Below are positions 63,421 to 64,000 of a DNA stretch of 64,000 nt, piece by piece; the stretch's first letter is position 1, and each line of letters starts with the position of its first letter. The notes beneath the pieces were generated by a model. It was not told the DNA's origin, did no database searches, and saw only the letters and a list, made by a program, of their open reading frames with translations. This DNA is from Stenotrophomonas indicatrix. GTDB lineage: Bacteria; Pseudomonadota; Gammaproteobacteria; Xanthomonadales; Xanthomonadaceae. The translations under genes were made by a program, and so were the position numbers. The stretch covers positions 372,001 to 436,000 of the forward strand of contig NZ_PEJS01000001.1 of assembly GCF_002750975.1 (NCBI RefSeq), in the 5' to 3' direction.

Positions 63421-64000
63421 CAATCCCCGGCCAACAACGCTTCGGCCAGCACCTGAAGTTTCGGTGAGTGCTGGCGCGAGGGCGGGTAGATCAACGACAG
63501 CGCGCGGCTGCGGCCTTCAAACGGCTGCAGCACGCGCTGCAGGCGGCCATCGGCCAACGCGTCGGCCACCGCGAAATCCATCACCTGCACGATGCCGATG
63601 CCCGCAATCGCTGCCTCCACCAGCGGGTCGCCGCAGTCGAACACCATCCGCGTCGGCGGCGTGACCTCGCGCAGCTGCCCGTCCTGCAGGAACTGCCAGT
63701 CCACCAGCCGGCCGCTGCGCAGGTTGCGCACCGCCAGGCAGGCATGGTTCTGCAATGCCGCCACATTGGCCGGCTCACCCTGCGCGGCCAGGTAGGCCGG
63801 GCTGGCCACGGTCACCCAGCGCAGTGGCTTCAACGGGCGCGCCACCATGCGCTGGTCGGCGATGGTGCCGGTGCGCAGGGCGGCGTCGAAGCCTTCCTCC
63901 ACCAGATCCACCAGACGGTCGCTGAGCACCGCCTCGACCTGAAGCTGCGGATGCTGCTGCAGCAACGGTCCCAGCAACGGCACCAGCACCTTGCGCCCGA
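63417..64000 (-). CDS. LysR-family transcriptional regulator, C-terminal part (start outside window)
   Basis: Substrate-binding domain of a LysR-type regulator of the CrgA/DmlR-like group: LLQQHPQLQVEAVLSDRLVDLVEEGFDAALRTGTIADQRMVARPL, then AIAGIGIVQVMDFAVADALADGRLQRVL. The DNA-binding domain lies beyond the right edge, and the frame is still open at position 64000. The stop codon TAG (63419-63417) is formed by the GTAG of the adjoining SMAG unit, so repeat invasion has set the C-terminus (ending AGDW). Target genes are unknown; usually the divergent neighbour, out of view. Confidence 0.88.
   Translation of the reverse strand, partial: GRKVLVPLLGPLLQQHPQLQVEAVLSDRLVDLVEEGFDAALRTGTIADQRMVARPLKPLRWVTVASPAYLAAQGEPANVAALQNHACLAVRNLRSGRLVDWQFLQDGQLREVTPPTRMVFDCGDPLVEAAIAGIGIVQVMDFAVADALADGRLQRVLQPFEGRSRALSLIYPPSRQHSPKLQVLAEALLAGDW

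Overview
The window is a GC-rich gammaproteobacterial chromosome segment. It matches the Xanthomonadaceae, most likely the Stenotrophomonas maltophilia group. The evidence is the gene orders (lptD-surA-pdxA-rsmA-apaG-apaH, lgt-thyA-folA, oxyR-ahpF-ahpC, tesA divergent from a YbbA/YbbP-type ABC pair) and dozens of short palindromes that begin with GTAG, the SMAG repeats described in S. maltophilia. Nearly everything is core chromosome. I see no prophage, insertion sequence, integron, CRISPR array, rRNA or tRNA.

Layout. 0-7 kb: the 3' part of an S9 glutamyl-endopeptidase-like peptidase, ppc, a hotdog acyl-CoA thioesterase and metK. 7-15.6 kb: an OlsF-like two-domain acyltransferase coupled to an LpxH-like phosphoesterase, a membrane metal-dependent hydrolase, a methyltransferase, dusB, and a ribokinase/nucleoside-transporter pair. 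15.8-21.1 kb: an aldo/keto reductase, then a Fur-controlled haem-uptake cluster (hemP, TonB receptor, a small HemS-like protein, a secreted DUF6607-type protein). 21.4-29.8 kb: ABC permease and ATPase divergent from tesA, a two-component system, a GDSL hydrolase, dgkA and a TerC-family protein. 30-36.7 kb: an MFS transporter, lemA with two TPM-domain proteins, then lgt-thyA-(secreted protein)-folA.

36.7-46 kb is a long minus-strand run with 1-4 bp overlaps. It joins an HDAC-family deacetylase with outer-membrane biogenesis (lptD, surA), vitamin B6 synthesis (pdxA), 16S rRNA methylation (rsmA), apaG, apaH and a DUF1287 lipoprotein. A cobalamin adenosyltransferase and a small membrane protein lie just upstream. 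46.7-58 kb: two UbiH-family hydroxylases, an EF-hand protein, rlmM with a deaminase, a DUF6348-like protein, glnS, a DUF2007 protein, msrA, transaldolase and an Rnk-type factor. 58-64 kb: the peroxide module oxyR-ahpF-ahpC with an OxyR-like operator, prmC, a proline iminopeptidase, and a LysR regulator cut by the window end.

The most unusual content is non-coding. All eight convergent gene junctions carry palindromic DNA: seven have GTAG/SMAG or related palindromes and one has long hairpins. Two SMAG clusters have expanded into tandem arrays, one of 75-bp units (about seven copies, 62.9-63.4 kb) and one of 41-bp units (21.2-21.4 kb). Two genes take their TAG stop codon from a SMAG GTAG. Two dispersed composite elements of about 470-500 bp (31.3-31.8 kb and 55.2-55.7 kb) share one architecture: a 25-bp stem around a 131-134-nt loop, a 177-187-bp spacer, then a 23-26-bp stem around a loop of exactly 52 nt. 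Their stem sequences differ between copies yet remain almost perfectly complementary. I do not recognise this composite from any described family, and it is the best candidate here for an undescribed system.
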